From Pseudomonadota bacterium (GTDB lineage Bacteria > Pseudomonadota > Gammaproteobacteria > Acidithiobacillales > Acidithiobacillaceae): DNA of 17,393 nt. The stretch is from NCBI GenBank assembly GCA_021818125.1, contig JAKAFG010000017.1:1-17393 (forward strand). The letters are read 5' to 3'. Under the pieces are notes generated by a model. It worked only from the letters and a program-made list of their open reading frames with translations. It did not search any database and was not told the origin of the DNA. Each line of letters begins with the position of its first letter. Position 1 is the stretch's first letter. Shown one piece after another: positions 1 through 8,000 of this stretch. The position numbers and the translations under genes were made by a program.

Positions 1-102
1 CCGACCCGTTACAAACGTCTGCACGTTACCGCTCGTGCTCCCTGGTCAACTCAGCTTACGTACTGCCTTGTAAGCTCCGCCCTTCAGGGCGGGGTAGTTG
101 AC
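1..102 (+). mobile_element. Right end of a second IS200/IS605-type element (partial, runs off left edge)
   Basis: Two perfect stem-loops lie back to back: 53-59 with 70-76 (7 bp, 10-nt loop) and 77-82 with 87-92 (6 bp, TTCA loop). They are followed by GGTAGTTGAC, and phage coding sequence starts immediately after. A short GC-rich hairpin about 10 nt inside the terminus is the usual layout of IS200/IS605 right ends, and the same layout ends the complete element near 11553. The orientation implies that any tnpB lies outside the window to the left on the plus strand. The exact terminus at 102 is inferred from the terminal TTGAC and the change to phage sequence. Without the rest of the element the call is moderate. 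Confidence 0.55.
1..102 (+). ncRNA. Possible 3' scaffold of an omegaRNA (partial)
   Basis: In TnpB-type elements the right end is transcribed as the omegaRNA scaffold, and the guide is read from the flanking DNA. The two adjacent perfect hairpins at 53-76 and 77-92 fit such a scaffold. If so, the guide would start near 103, inside the patatin gene. This is inferred from structure alone, because the partner tnpB is not in view. Confidence 0.3.
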
Positions 103-905
103 GCCAACCACTCCTTCCCCGCTGGGGATTCAATCCACTGCTGCGCCGTCTCGTACCCGGTTTGATATAGCCCCTCTTTCTGCGCCCGCGTCATGCTCGT
201 ATCGAGGAACCCGAGATTCCCGGCAGGAAGGCGCACAATCGGGATCCCGGACGCCTTGGCCAACAGGACCATGTCTTGCTCGCTGGCCGACAGCATCATG
301 GATATATCACGCTGTGCCTGATCGATGAGCCCTGTGACCGGGCCGATGGGGGTGTGCTCTGTGACCTTGAGACCGAGGCGCTTGTGCTTGCCGGGCAGGT
401 AATTGATGCCGAGGTTATCGCACATGCCACCGTCTTGATAACGCCCCTCATACGCGGGATACACGCCGGGTATGCTCATGCTGCACAGAATCGCCTGCCA
501 TACTGGCATATCCGGCAATAGCCAGCTATCCCACGTCCGGGTTTTTCCGGTGGTCAGGTCGCTGCAAATCGCCGTGAACGGAATCTGACAGTCGGCCATC
601 GTCTGATCGTCTGTGATCTTGCGTAGCCACGCGATAGCGTTGCGGTTACTGGCTAAGTACCCACGGAACGGAGCCAGCCAAGGGCGCATGGGGATCAACC
701 TGGCGTAGTCGGCATTCATGACTTCGCTGTACAGCGTGGATGGGGAATGCCCCAGCGCCAGCAATCCAGCGACGATGCTGCCCGCCGATGTGCCGACCAG
801 CGCGGATGGTCTGGTATATTTCCACAGCGCGGTAACGGCTCCAACCTCCAGAGATCCTAATGTACCGGCTCCACTAATGGCCCATTCAGATTTAGGTAAA
901 ATCAT
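84..905 (-). CDS. Patatin-like phospholipase (phage-borne)
   Basis: This 273-residue protein has the full patatin signature. A glycine-rich oxyanion loop (GAGTLG, residues 12-17) comes first. The nucleophile elbow GTSAG follows, with Ser40 as the likely catalytic serine. A SIPGVYP segment sits near 144-150, and the catalytic dyad aspartate is in DGG (Asp158). Patatins are serine acyl hydrolases that cut phospholipids or acylglycerols through a Ser-Asp dyad. No signal peptide is visible, so it probably acts in the cytoplasm or on the inner membrane leaflet. The ATG is preceded by GGAGG with 6-nt spacing. It is the last phage gene in view, 38 nt after the mobile endonuclease gene. The final codons (about STTPP) lie inside the inferred transposon right end at 84-102, so the original C-terminus may have been replaced. 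A role in lysis or membrane damage is possible but not shown. Confidence 0.88.
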   Translation of the reverse strand: MILPKSEWAISGAGTLGSLEVGAVTALWKYTRPSALVGTSAGSIVAGLLALGHSPSTLYSEVMNADYARLIPMRPWLAPFRGYLASNRNAIAWLRKITDDQTMADCQIPFTAICSDLTTGKTRTWDSWLLPDMPVWQAILCSMSIPGVYPAYEGRYQDGGMCDNLGINYLPGKHKRLGLKVTEHTPIGPVTGLIDQAQRDISMMLSASEQDMVLLAKASGIPIVRLPAGNLGFLDTSMTRAQKEGLYQTGYETAQQWIESPAGKEWLASTTPP

Positions 906-943
906 GCACCACCTCCACGTCGCTCATGCGGTATTGATACAAG

Positions 944-1777
944 TCAATCGCTAAATTGATTTCTTCCGATTTTGAATGGTTCCTCAAGCGACTTTTCTAC
1001 GCTCCACCCGAGATTTTTTATCCTGTTCCGCAGGCTGTAATAATTAACCCCTAGTTCCGATGCCCATACCTTCAAGGGCTTGCATTCTCCTTTGTAAAAG
1101 GCTGTCAATGTATTTTGTTTGTTTCTTGCTTGTTCATAATTGTCAGCCCATCTACAATTTTTAGGCTCGTAGTTTCCGTTTGTGTCTATTCTGTCAATTG
1201 AGTGTTTCGGTGAAGGCGATCGCCCCATATCTTCCACAAAGTTTTCGTATTTCGTCCACCGATGACATACCGATATTCCTCTCCCACCATAATTTGGGTA
1301 TGCTTTTATGGTCTTATCATGGCATCTCCGAAGGATGCCGCGCCATATTCTATATTCCCTTGCTAGCTTCCCTCTTTTGGCCTCCCCGTGCTTAGTGAAA
1401 ATCTCTATGTTTCTATTTTTCACCAAACAGCCGCATGATTTTGTTTTTCCATCTACCAGGTGGTGAACACGAACAGTTTTGCGCGTACCGCAATCGCATA
1501 AGCACTCCGCAAACTTTATGCCCCTCTCTTTCGTTTCATTGATGACAGTGAGAGAGCCAAACCTTTTTCCTGCCAAATTGCAGTACTTGCTTTTAACCTT
1601 TTCGCAACCGCAAGAAGTTTGGCCATTCCTTAGATTCGAGCAAGCCACATATAACTCTTTCCCGCACGCGCATCGACAAAACATAGACCAGTGAGATTTT
1701 ACAATATCAGATGGCCCTATTGCAGTTAATCTACCGAAAACCTCGCCAACTTCGACCGGCTTTCTTTTGCGCCCCAT
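944..1777 (-). CDS. Mobile (homing-type) endonuclease with two zinc-ribbon repeats and HNH-like core
   Basis: The N-terminal half of this 277-residue protein has two copies of a module of the form FGxLT-I, then CxCG, then SCGC (about residues 14-58 and 72-117). Each copy has four cysteines suited to zinc binding. The middle carries a pattern common in free-standing phage endonucleases: a W..I..RC element, YGGRGI, a DMG segment, then SIDRID, NGNYEP and NCRWA near 193-212, ending EQARN. The last part resembles the HNH_3 core, with the usual first histidine region altered. The C-terminal stretch (LKVWASELGV onward) looks like a NUMOD-type DNA-binding helix-turn-helix. An AGGAGA ribosome site sits just before the ATG. 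The gene is visibly AT-richer than the tail genes, which suits a recent mobile insertion. The family assignment is from motif recall, and activity is inferred. Confidence 0.75.
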   Translation of the reverse strand: MGRKRKPVEVGEVFGRLTAIGPSDIVKSHWSMFCRCACGKELYVACSNLRNGQTSCGCEKVKSKYCNLAGKRFGSLTVINETKERGIKFAECLCDCGTRKTVRVHHLVDGKTKSCGCLVKNRNIEIFTKHGEAKRGKLAREYRIWRGILRRCHDKTIKAYPNYGGRGISVCHRWTKYENFVEDMGRSPSPKHSIDRIDTNGNYEPKNCRWADNYEQARNKQNTLTAFYKGECKPLKVWASELGVNYYSLRNRIKNLGWSVEKSLEEPFKIGRNQFSD

Positions 1778-1816
1778 GGTTCTCTCCTAGAAACGATATT
1801 TCTACGAGATATAATA

Positions 1817-2284
1817 CTAAAGATCATCATGAATGACAACCTCAAAAGGCGAAAATTTAACCCCGGCCTTTAACCTTCTTTGCATAACAAAAAGGGGCCA
1901 CGGAAGATAATGTATCCCGGCGTCTTTACCTCTATGGTGCTGCGGACACAAAAGCATACCCTGGGCGCCCATGTCATCAACAAACTTATAAGGGTCATCG
2001 GCAGGGTCAAAACTTTCCCAGTCAAAGTTTGGGAAATCTTTTTTCACAATCTCCCAATCAATTTGATCCGTTGCGAACGATCTCTCAATACCAAAGTGGT
2101 GCGCTTCCAGCGGCGCGCCTACTTCTTCTTCAGTTCTATTGCAAATCCAGCACCGCCCGCCCACGCGCTCCATCAAAATCTTCTTGGTGCGAATGAACAG
2201 CGGGGTTGCCGCGCCACGATCGGCGTGCTCCGGTATCTCAACCTCGACCGAGAGCGTTTCCTTTTCTTCGTGGGCGGCGGTCAT
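1817..2284 (-). CDS. HNH-like zinc-binding protein
   Basis: A 155-residue protein with CWIC (Cys45, Cys48), then AHHF (His62, His63), then LCPQHH (Cys113, His116, His117). The two Cys pairs with adjacent His residues look like a treble-clef or HNH fold with structural zinc. The segment between them is acidic and longer than in compact HNH nucleases. The first ATG overlaps the stop of the upstream membrane-protein gene as ATGA, so translation is probably coupled. Unlike the two homing-type genes it has no recognisable separate DNA-binding domain, so it may be a resident phage gene rather than an invader. It could act in DNA processing, but only the metal-binding pattern is visible. The function is unassigned. 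Confidence 0.7.
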   Translation of the reverse strand: MTAAHEEKETLSVEVEIPEHADRGAATPLFIRTKKILMERVGGRCWICNRTEEEVGAPLEAHHFGIERSFATDQIDWEIVKKDFPNFDWESFDPADDPYKFVDDMGAQGMLLCPQHHRGKDAGIHYLPWPLFVMQRRLKAGVKFSPFEVVIHDDL

Positions 2285-2661
2285 AACATCTTCACCCCAA
2301 AGTGATACAGTCCAATCGAAGCCCCGACGATCAGCACCGTGCGCACGATCTCGCGGATGATCTCCGCCTTGCGGTTTTCCTCGGCCTGATCTTCCGCATT
2401 CGCCGTGTCGATCTCTTTTTGCATCCGGGCTTTTTCTGCCGCTTCCATGCTGTCCTTCAGCGCCTGAATGGCCCCCTCGATCAGCTCGATGCGTTTGAAC
2501 GCCCGATCCAACGCCCTCGCATCCTCCTCACGTTTCGCGGAGGCGATGGCGAGCTGGTGCATATCATCAGCCAGCCGCTGCAGGCTCTGGTTGATATTGC
2601 TCATCTGGTTTTCGAGAAACGACAGGCGGGCATGGATGGCGGGTAGGGATTCATCGGCCAT
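2281..2661 (-). CDS. Tail-anchored coiled-coil membrane protein
   Basis: The 126-residue product is nearly all charged helix. The heptad-like region (about residues 5-95) is rich in Leu, Glu, Lys and Ala and predicts a long coiled coil. A single hydrophobic segment near the C-terminus (about 103-122, VRTVLIVGASIGLYHFG) ends in lysine, which is a tail-anchor layout. The start at 2661 was chosen because AAGGA lies at a suitable distance; longer in-frame starts upstream lack a ribosome site. The stop overlaps the next gene as ATGA. The architecture recalls XhlA-type phage membrane proteins, which have a coiled coil followed by a C-terminal membrane segment and help in lysis. The position after the tail genes fits that, but I cannot assign the family. 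No endolysin is visible in the window. Confidence 0.75.
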   Translation of the reverse strand: MADESLPAIHARLSFLENQMSNINQSLQRLADDMHQLAIASAKREEDARALDRAFKRIELIEGAIQALKDSMEAAEKARMQKEIDTANAEDQAEENRKAEIIREIVRTVLIVGASIGLYHFGVKML

Positions 2662-2725
2662 TCTTCGTCCTTTTTTGAGCATAAAAAATCTGCAGAAGCG
2701 GGTTGTTAGGGTTGAGAGTGAGGGG

Positions 2726-3241
2726 TTATGGCCACACCACGGTCTGCACGGCGCTGACCGTAGTCGCTGCATCAATTTGGGCATATAGAGCATTCTTCTG
2801 GCCTAAGGCCGTCTGATATGCAGAACCGATCAATGCAGCAACAGACATACCCTCGGCAATCGTCATGCTGTGCGGGGCTTTGGCAGCGTCAAACAGGGTG
2901 ATGCTCGTCTGGCCCATCTGCTGCGCCAGTTGGCAACCGAGGAAGATGCTGTTGCCGGACGCCATGCCACCTTCCCAGGCGATGCCGTTGGCGTCTGTGA
3001 CATTGGCCGTGGAGGCCGTGAGAAAGGCGGACTTGATGAGGGCGGATTGAGCCGCCTTGGCGATGCCCAATTGCACCGACGGCCATGCGGTATCCAGTTT
3101 GGCCGCAGTCGGCTGGGCGCCTAGTTTGGCGGTATTCCACCTGCTGATCGTGGGTTCTCCGATGAACGTCCGGGAAATGGTGAAGTCCACCAGGGGAATC
3201 GCCGTCGGGTAGAGCTGGAGAATGATTGCTGTAAGGTCCAT
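2726..3241 (-). CDS. DUF4376-type tail fibre-associated protein
   Basis: The 171-residue protein matches the DUF4376 pattern. Its C-terminal two thirds has a GIAWEGG motif near 85-92 and a run of short helices. It ends with a helix and an IDAATTVSAVQTVVWP-type tail. The N-terminal part (YPTAIPLVDF, then TISRWN and KLGAQPT) resembles the N-termini of phage fibre-attachment or chaperone proteins. In known phages these genes follow the fibre gene and are linked to fibre assembly or to the baseplate-distal end. Here the gene starts one nucleotide after the fibre stop (TGACATG), so coupled translation with the fibre is likely. The role as assembly factor or fibre component is inferred from family context. 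Confidence 0.78.
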   Translation of the reverse strand: MDLTAIILQLYPTAIPLVDFTISRTFIGEPTISRWNTAKLGAQPTAAKLDTAWPSVQLGIAKAAQSALIKSAFLTASTANVTDANGIAWEGGMASGNSIFLGCQLAQQMGQTSITLFDAAKAPHSMTIAEGMSVAALIGSAYQTALGQKNALYAQIDAATTVSAVQTVVWP

Positions 3242-3242
3242 G

Positions 3243-5033
3243 TCAGGGTCCCAGGAATAGAATATTCAAAGAGGCAGCTATACCCACCATCGGCGCTCCG
3301 GCATAGGAGAACATCTTGAGGGTGGTACCCGCCGTGTAGCTCTCCACCTTCGTGTTGATCGCTCCATTGCGTGGCGGCTGTCCAGTGGCGGGAGTGGGCG
3401 TCATAAACCACACGTCGGAGGGAGAATCCTGCGCGTTCGCGTTCGTATTCAGCGAGTAACTGATTCCCGTCGGAGAACTATCGCTATAGCGATAGTTCGA
3501 GATGATCAGGTATTTGCCCGTGATCGGGACGGTGTATTCCTGAGTGGCGCTGCTCCAACCGGCGGCGGTATCAACAACCACCCTGCTGAAGGGGATTTGA
3601 GAGAACGCCCCGTTGGAGTAACCCGGAGGGGTGCCGGACGGCGTGACGGCGCCCGTGTCCGTGTAAGATAGCCCGGAGACTCCGCTCACCAATAAAAGAG
3701 CGGATGCCGGATTACTGGTCGTCGATCTGTAGACGGAATAGGAGACCGCGCCGGTCTGCGCCGCCCAGCTCACCGTATTGGAATTTGTGGTGCCAGACCC
3801 TGTAGTAACGTGCGGTGCTGTGTAGGGCACAAACATCGGGCCGTCTGCCAGGACGGGGGCTATCCAATAGTAATAGGTAGTCGAAGCGGGGAGGGTGCCA
3901 CCCGTGGTGGATGTAGTCGCCGTCGAGGGTCCTGTGTGATAAGAATTCGTCACCTGTAAAAACGTTCGCGTATTGTTCATCGGCGCATACCCCAGCGCCC
4001 CCGTCACATCCGCACTCTCCAGCGTCACCGCCCCTGTGCGGGTATTGAAGCTGGTGACGGGAGTCCCGTTAATGATATTCCCGACATTCGTGCCGTCCGT
4101 ATAGATCATCTGCGCCCCCGGCACGAGCACCAAGGGCGTTGCCTGGCCAGAAGTCTGGACGGATAACGCGTCGCCGGTGGTTTCATTCTCGACAAGCCAT
4201 TCCTGCGCTGTTGCGGGGAAAACCACGGCGGTAGCGCCCGTCAGGACCCCTTGCAGGCTGATAATTCTAAACGGGTACTGTTCCGCCGTCAGGGTCAGCG
4301 TGCCCGTAGGAAGCGCACCTGCTGGCGTCACTGAGCCGGTGTCGGTATAGGTCAGCGTACCCGCCAGCACGTTCGCTATCAGCAGTTCACCGCCAGCCGT
4401 GCGCCCGTAGATGTTGGCCGAGGTCGCACCAGCCGGAAGCGCGGCCCAAGTCAGCGTGTTTTCATTCGTCGCCGTGGAGCCGCCCGTGGTAATGGACACC
4501 TCAGCCGATGCGGCAGACTCGCCCCACGGATAGACCGCGCTGATCCGGTACGTGCAATCGGTCGAGGCCGCAATGGTGCCGCCCGTGGTCGCCGTTGTCA
4601 GCGCCAGACCAGTCGGTGCGCCGATCTCCACCACCGCGCGCCCGGTGAGGTCATAGCCCGCTGGCCGCGTGTCCGTGATGGTCGTGATAGCCGTGCTGCC
4701 AGTGACCACCGTCGCCATCGGGATGTTTCCGGTCAGATAGCCCGTGGTGTTCACACTGACCACCCCCTGCACGGTCCGTTGCACGTAGTTCGTGGCGCTG
4801 GCCGTCATGCCGATGGTGCCAGCGGCGATAGTGACAGGTGCCCCGCTTCGGTAGAGGGTGGCGCCGTAATAGCCGTAGGTCAGGCCGGTGGTGGTGTTGG
4901 GGTTGTTTCCGAATGCGGCAGGCAGGGAGCCGATGACGGAGTCGAGGATGTTCAGGTCGTTATTGACCGTGACTTCGGGTTGTAGCTGACCGGAAACCAA
5001 GAGCGTCATGCCAAGTTGGGGAGTTGTCGCCAT
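3243..5033 (-). CDS. Tail fibre / receptor-binding protein with FN3-like repeats and C1q-like tip
   Basis: The 596-residue product begins directly after the tip gene stop (TAAATG). The N-terminal 130 residues look like a fibre attachment region. An FN3-like module follows at about 138-240. Next comes a beta-rich linker and the fibre motif FNTRTGAVTL, then SADVTGALGYAP, near 329-351. That short motif is common in phage fibres where the trimer shaft changes. A second FN3-like module covers about 368-472. The last part (about 480-596, with YTVPITGKYLI) looks like a C1q/TNF-type jelly-roll trimer, a frequent receptor-binding tip. Low-complexity Thr/Ser/Gly composition is typical of fibres. Receptor binding is inferred from the position and domain order. 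No intramolecular chaperone or lyase motif is seen. Confidence 0.85.
   Translation of the reverse strand: MATTPQLGMTLLVSGQLQPEVTVNNDLNILDSVIGSLPAAFGNNPNTTTGLTYGYYGATLYRSGAPVTIAAGTIGMTASATNYVQRTVQGVVSVNTTGYLTGNIPMATVVTGSTAITTITDTRPAGYDLTGRAVVEIGAPTGLALTTATTGGTIAASTDCTYRISAVYPWGESAASAEVSITTGGSTATNENTLTWAALPAGATSANIYGRTAGGELLIANVLAGTLTYTDTGSVTPAGALPTGTLTLTAEQYPFRIISLQGVLTGATAVVFPATAQEWLVENETTGDALSVQTSGQATPLVLVPGAQMIYTDGTNVGNIINGTPVTSFNTRTGAVTLESADVTGALGYAPMNNTRTFLQVTNSYHTGPSTATTSTTGGTLPASTTYYYWIAPVLADGPMFVPYTAPHVTTGSGTTNSNTVSWAAQTGAVSYSVYRSTTSNPASALLLVSGVSGLSYTDTGAVTPSGTPPGYSNGAFSQIPFSRVVVDTAAGWSSATQEYTVPITGKYLIISNYRYSDSSPTGISYSLNTNANAQDSPSDVWFMTPTPATGQPPRNGAINTKVESYTAGTTLKMFSYAGAPMVGIAASLNILFLGP
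3618..3932 (-). repeat. FN3-like module, copy 2 of the fibre
   Basis: Encodes residues about 368-472 of the fibre. It shares the order TTSTTGGT, NTVSW, GAVSYSVY, then YTDTG and TPSG with the other three copies in the window. Confidence 0.6.
4314..4622 (-). repeat. FN3-like module, copy 1 of the fibre
   Basis: Encodes residues about 138-240 of the fibre, with TTATTGGTIAAST, WGES, SITTGG, NTLTW, GATSANIY and YTDTG. It is the copy closest to the module in the DUF2460 protein. Confidence 0.65.
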
Positions 5034-8000
5034 TTATATCTCCGCTGGTGCCGCGCCGGTGGTGCCGCTGGTCACGGCCCCGCGACCGACGGACTGACTG
5101 AGTTGATAGAGATTGTACGCAATTCCCGTCTGTCCCGCACTAAATCCGTCTGCAGACTGCATGGCGGCAGTGTAAACCGTTTGCCATGGCGCTGTCGTGC
5201 TTAATGGCACCTGGATAGTACGCACTACGGTTGTGCCGCTGAGTATGTCGATGCTCCAGCCGGTCGTGTCGGGATCGAGATACGGGATATAGCCAGATGC
5301 GAAATCCCCGTTATATCTTGCACGCGGCACCCACGAGATCGTCCAATCCCCGGAGGTGTCCACGGTGGTCAACGCTTCGCACGGTGCCCACTGCATCAAA
5401 CTGGCCCCACTCGGCTCATAGCTCTTGGCCGGGGCGTTCCCCAGATCGCCGCCCATCATGACCACCTTGTACAGGTAGGCATTATTGAGCATCGGTGGCG
5501 TGTACGGCTCTTTGCTAAGGGCTGAGGGAATGGCATAGAACGGCTCGCCTGCCTGGTGCGTGCCCATGGCCCACTCGGTCCCGCGTCGGCCTCTGAGCAG
5601 CCTACCAAGGCGATAGAACGGGTTGCCGAGGCTGTCTGTCATCAGGGTGGCATTCGCGAACTGGATCAACTCCGATCCGAGCATGGCCCCGTTGGCGCCG
5701 TTCATCACGTTCAGGTCAGGCGCTGGCGTCAGGTCGCCGCCATTGCCGAGCAGGTACACATCCACCGTGCTGAAGTTGTCCCAGGTGTACGAGTTGTTGT
5801 TGTTGTAAGGCCCGGTCGGTGCAGGCAGCACGGTGTTCGCATATCCCGCCAGCGTGGCGCTGATCTCAGTGGTCAGTTGCGTGTAGGTGTTGCCGCCGTC
5901 CGAGGATTGGAAGATGGCCGCGCCGGGGAATGCGTTGCCGGTCGAGTAAGCGCCCGTCATGAAGCGCATACCCGTATCCGTCGAACTCAGCGGCGGCGGT
6001 TCGGTGAGCACCATCTTGGGCACCCCGGCATTGGGTACCGTCTGCACCATCTGCGGAGCCGTGGCGATAGGGTGCGGCGTAGGACTGCCCGGCACTTGCG
6101 TCGTCGCCAGATTTGCCGGAGCGGCCAGGAGCGCCGTGATGCCGCCGGTATTGGGCTGATAGTTCGGGAGCGCCGGTGTCGCATAGCCAGCGCCCGCCAG
6201 CGCGTTGATGCCGTCGATGCAGGCCGTGAAGTCGAGCACCGGGATGCCGTTCTTCTGGCCCATCTTGACCGTCAGGATGCGGCATGTCCCGAAAGGCAGC
6301 GTCCACACGTCACCGGGTTCGATAGCCAGCCACTTGTAGGACGTGGTGAAGCTGTACTGCATCCTTTCCGCGTGTGGGAGCGTACAGGCCAGCGCGGCGA
6401 TGTTGTAGGCCGTCTGGTCGTCGAGGATCAGCGGCAGGTCGAGCGTGATCTCCTTGCCGGACTCGTAGGACTCCAGCGCAAAGACCTGCTCATATTTTTC
6501 CCAATTCAGCGCCGGGCTGATATACCTGATCTTGACCGAGCGGGGCAAGTCCACACCCGAGATGCGCGAGGCCGTAAAGGGAGTCTGGGCGTTGGCACTG
6601 ACCTTGTCGAAGCCTAGATCCTCCAGCGGGATCACTCCGAGCGATGGCTGGCCCCATGGCACGAACTTGAGCACCCCGCCACTGTCCACCATGCTGAAGA
6701 AGTACGCCTGCGAGAGCCGTTGCAGCATGGATCGCGCCGTGACCGTATCGCCGCGCACGAAGTTCACCGGGATGGCTGGTAACAGGGATACGTCATATTG
6801 TATCAGCCCCGCGCGTTGGCAAAGGATTTCTACGGCGGCGGGGAGGGTCATGGTGCCAGGGATGATCTCTATGCCCGGAGGTAATAGCTTGTACAGATTG
6901 CCTACAACATCCCCGACCCAGACATAGGTGCCGTCATAGGTAATGCCCCTTGGGGTTTGTGGAGTTTGGTCAGCGGGATTGGGAATATATGGCCCCACGA
7001 TGCCATTTTGTCCCGGATAGCTCACTCCATCGAGGATGAGGGTATAAGTGCTTCCCGTCTCCGGATTCAGCCATTGCATCCCACCATTCGTCATGCCCAC
7101 CAGATAGCCGCTCGGCAATGCGATGACTTGACTGGTCCATTGGGGGATCGTCGGCCCGCTATAGGTTTTGAGAATCGCGCCGCTGACAGGGTCGAGCGCA
7201 TAGAGTGTGGTGGTGGAGAATGCGAACAGAGACCCGGAAGTTCCGACAATTGCATTCCACTGCGCGCCCGGCACAGGGTTGTAAGAGCCGAATGCGCTTG
7301 TGGCGGTGTCGTACCAGAATATAGGATCGTTTGCTTGCTTCGTGACCCAGAACAGATACTCGCCGGATGCGATGATGTTGGTTACGTATCTCGCATTCGT
7401 TTGCGCTGCGCCGGGCAGCATAATATCCGGGTTTTGCGCTTGGCCGCTTTCCATCAATGAAACCAGATAAAGCAGGCTGATCCCTCCGATGCCATAATAA
7501 ATATTACCAATCAGCACCATATTACTCTGTAAGTATTGTAAGCCATTAGAGACTTCATTATACAAGAGAAGGGGAATAATCGCGGGGGATGACTCATTGA
7601 TTCCCACAACAGAATAATTAATCCCGGTTATTGGATCGTTATAATAACCCCCGCTTCCCCCCGCCAGAATCAGACCGTTCGTCGAAGACGGGCCTATGAT
7701 GTTACCGGTGACACCTACTGCGCCGGATGGTACAAAAGTATTTTTGCCAGGATCGAAATTGGCATATGTGGCTGAATTATTATTGACCCACGGTATTAAA
7801 ATATGCCCGTTTATTGCCGTAGGATTTACCCAATTTAGCCCCCCCTTATACGGCATCCCGATATATTCCAGGATTTGCGGCGGATTGAGCGCCCCCTGAG
7901 TCACTACCTCGAAAGTGAGTGGCGGAATCGTCGCCCCCGGTCCAAGGTTCAGCGGATTGAATACGATGTAAGCCACACCCCGGTAAGCGACGCCTTCCCC

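Noticed and set aside
1880..2305. Plus-strand frame of 141 codons opposite the HNH-like gene
   Set aside because: Antisense to a minus-strand gene with clear Cys/His metal motifs and a coupled start; no recognisable features of its own.
5556..6617. Long plus-strand frame of 353 codons, very rich in Arg, Val and His
   Set aside because: It lies entirely antisense to the well-supported tail-tip gene, has an Arg/Val/His-biased composition typical of a shadow of a GC-rich gene, and shows no recognisable domain.
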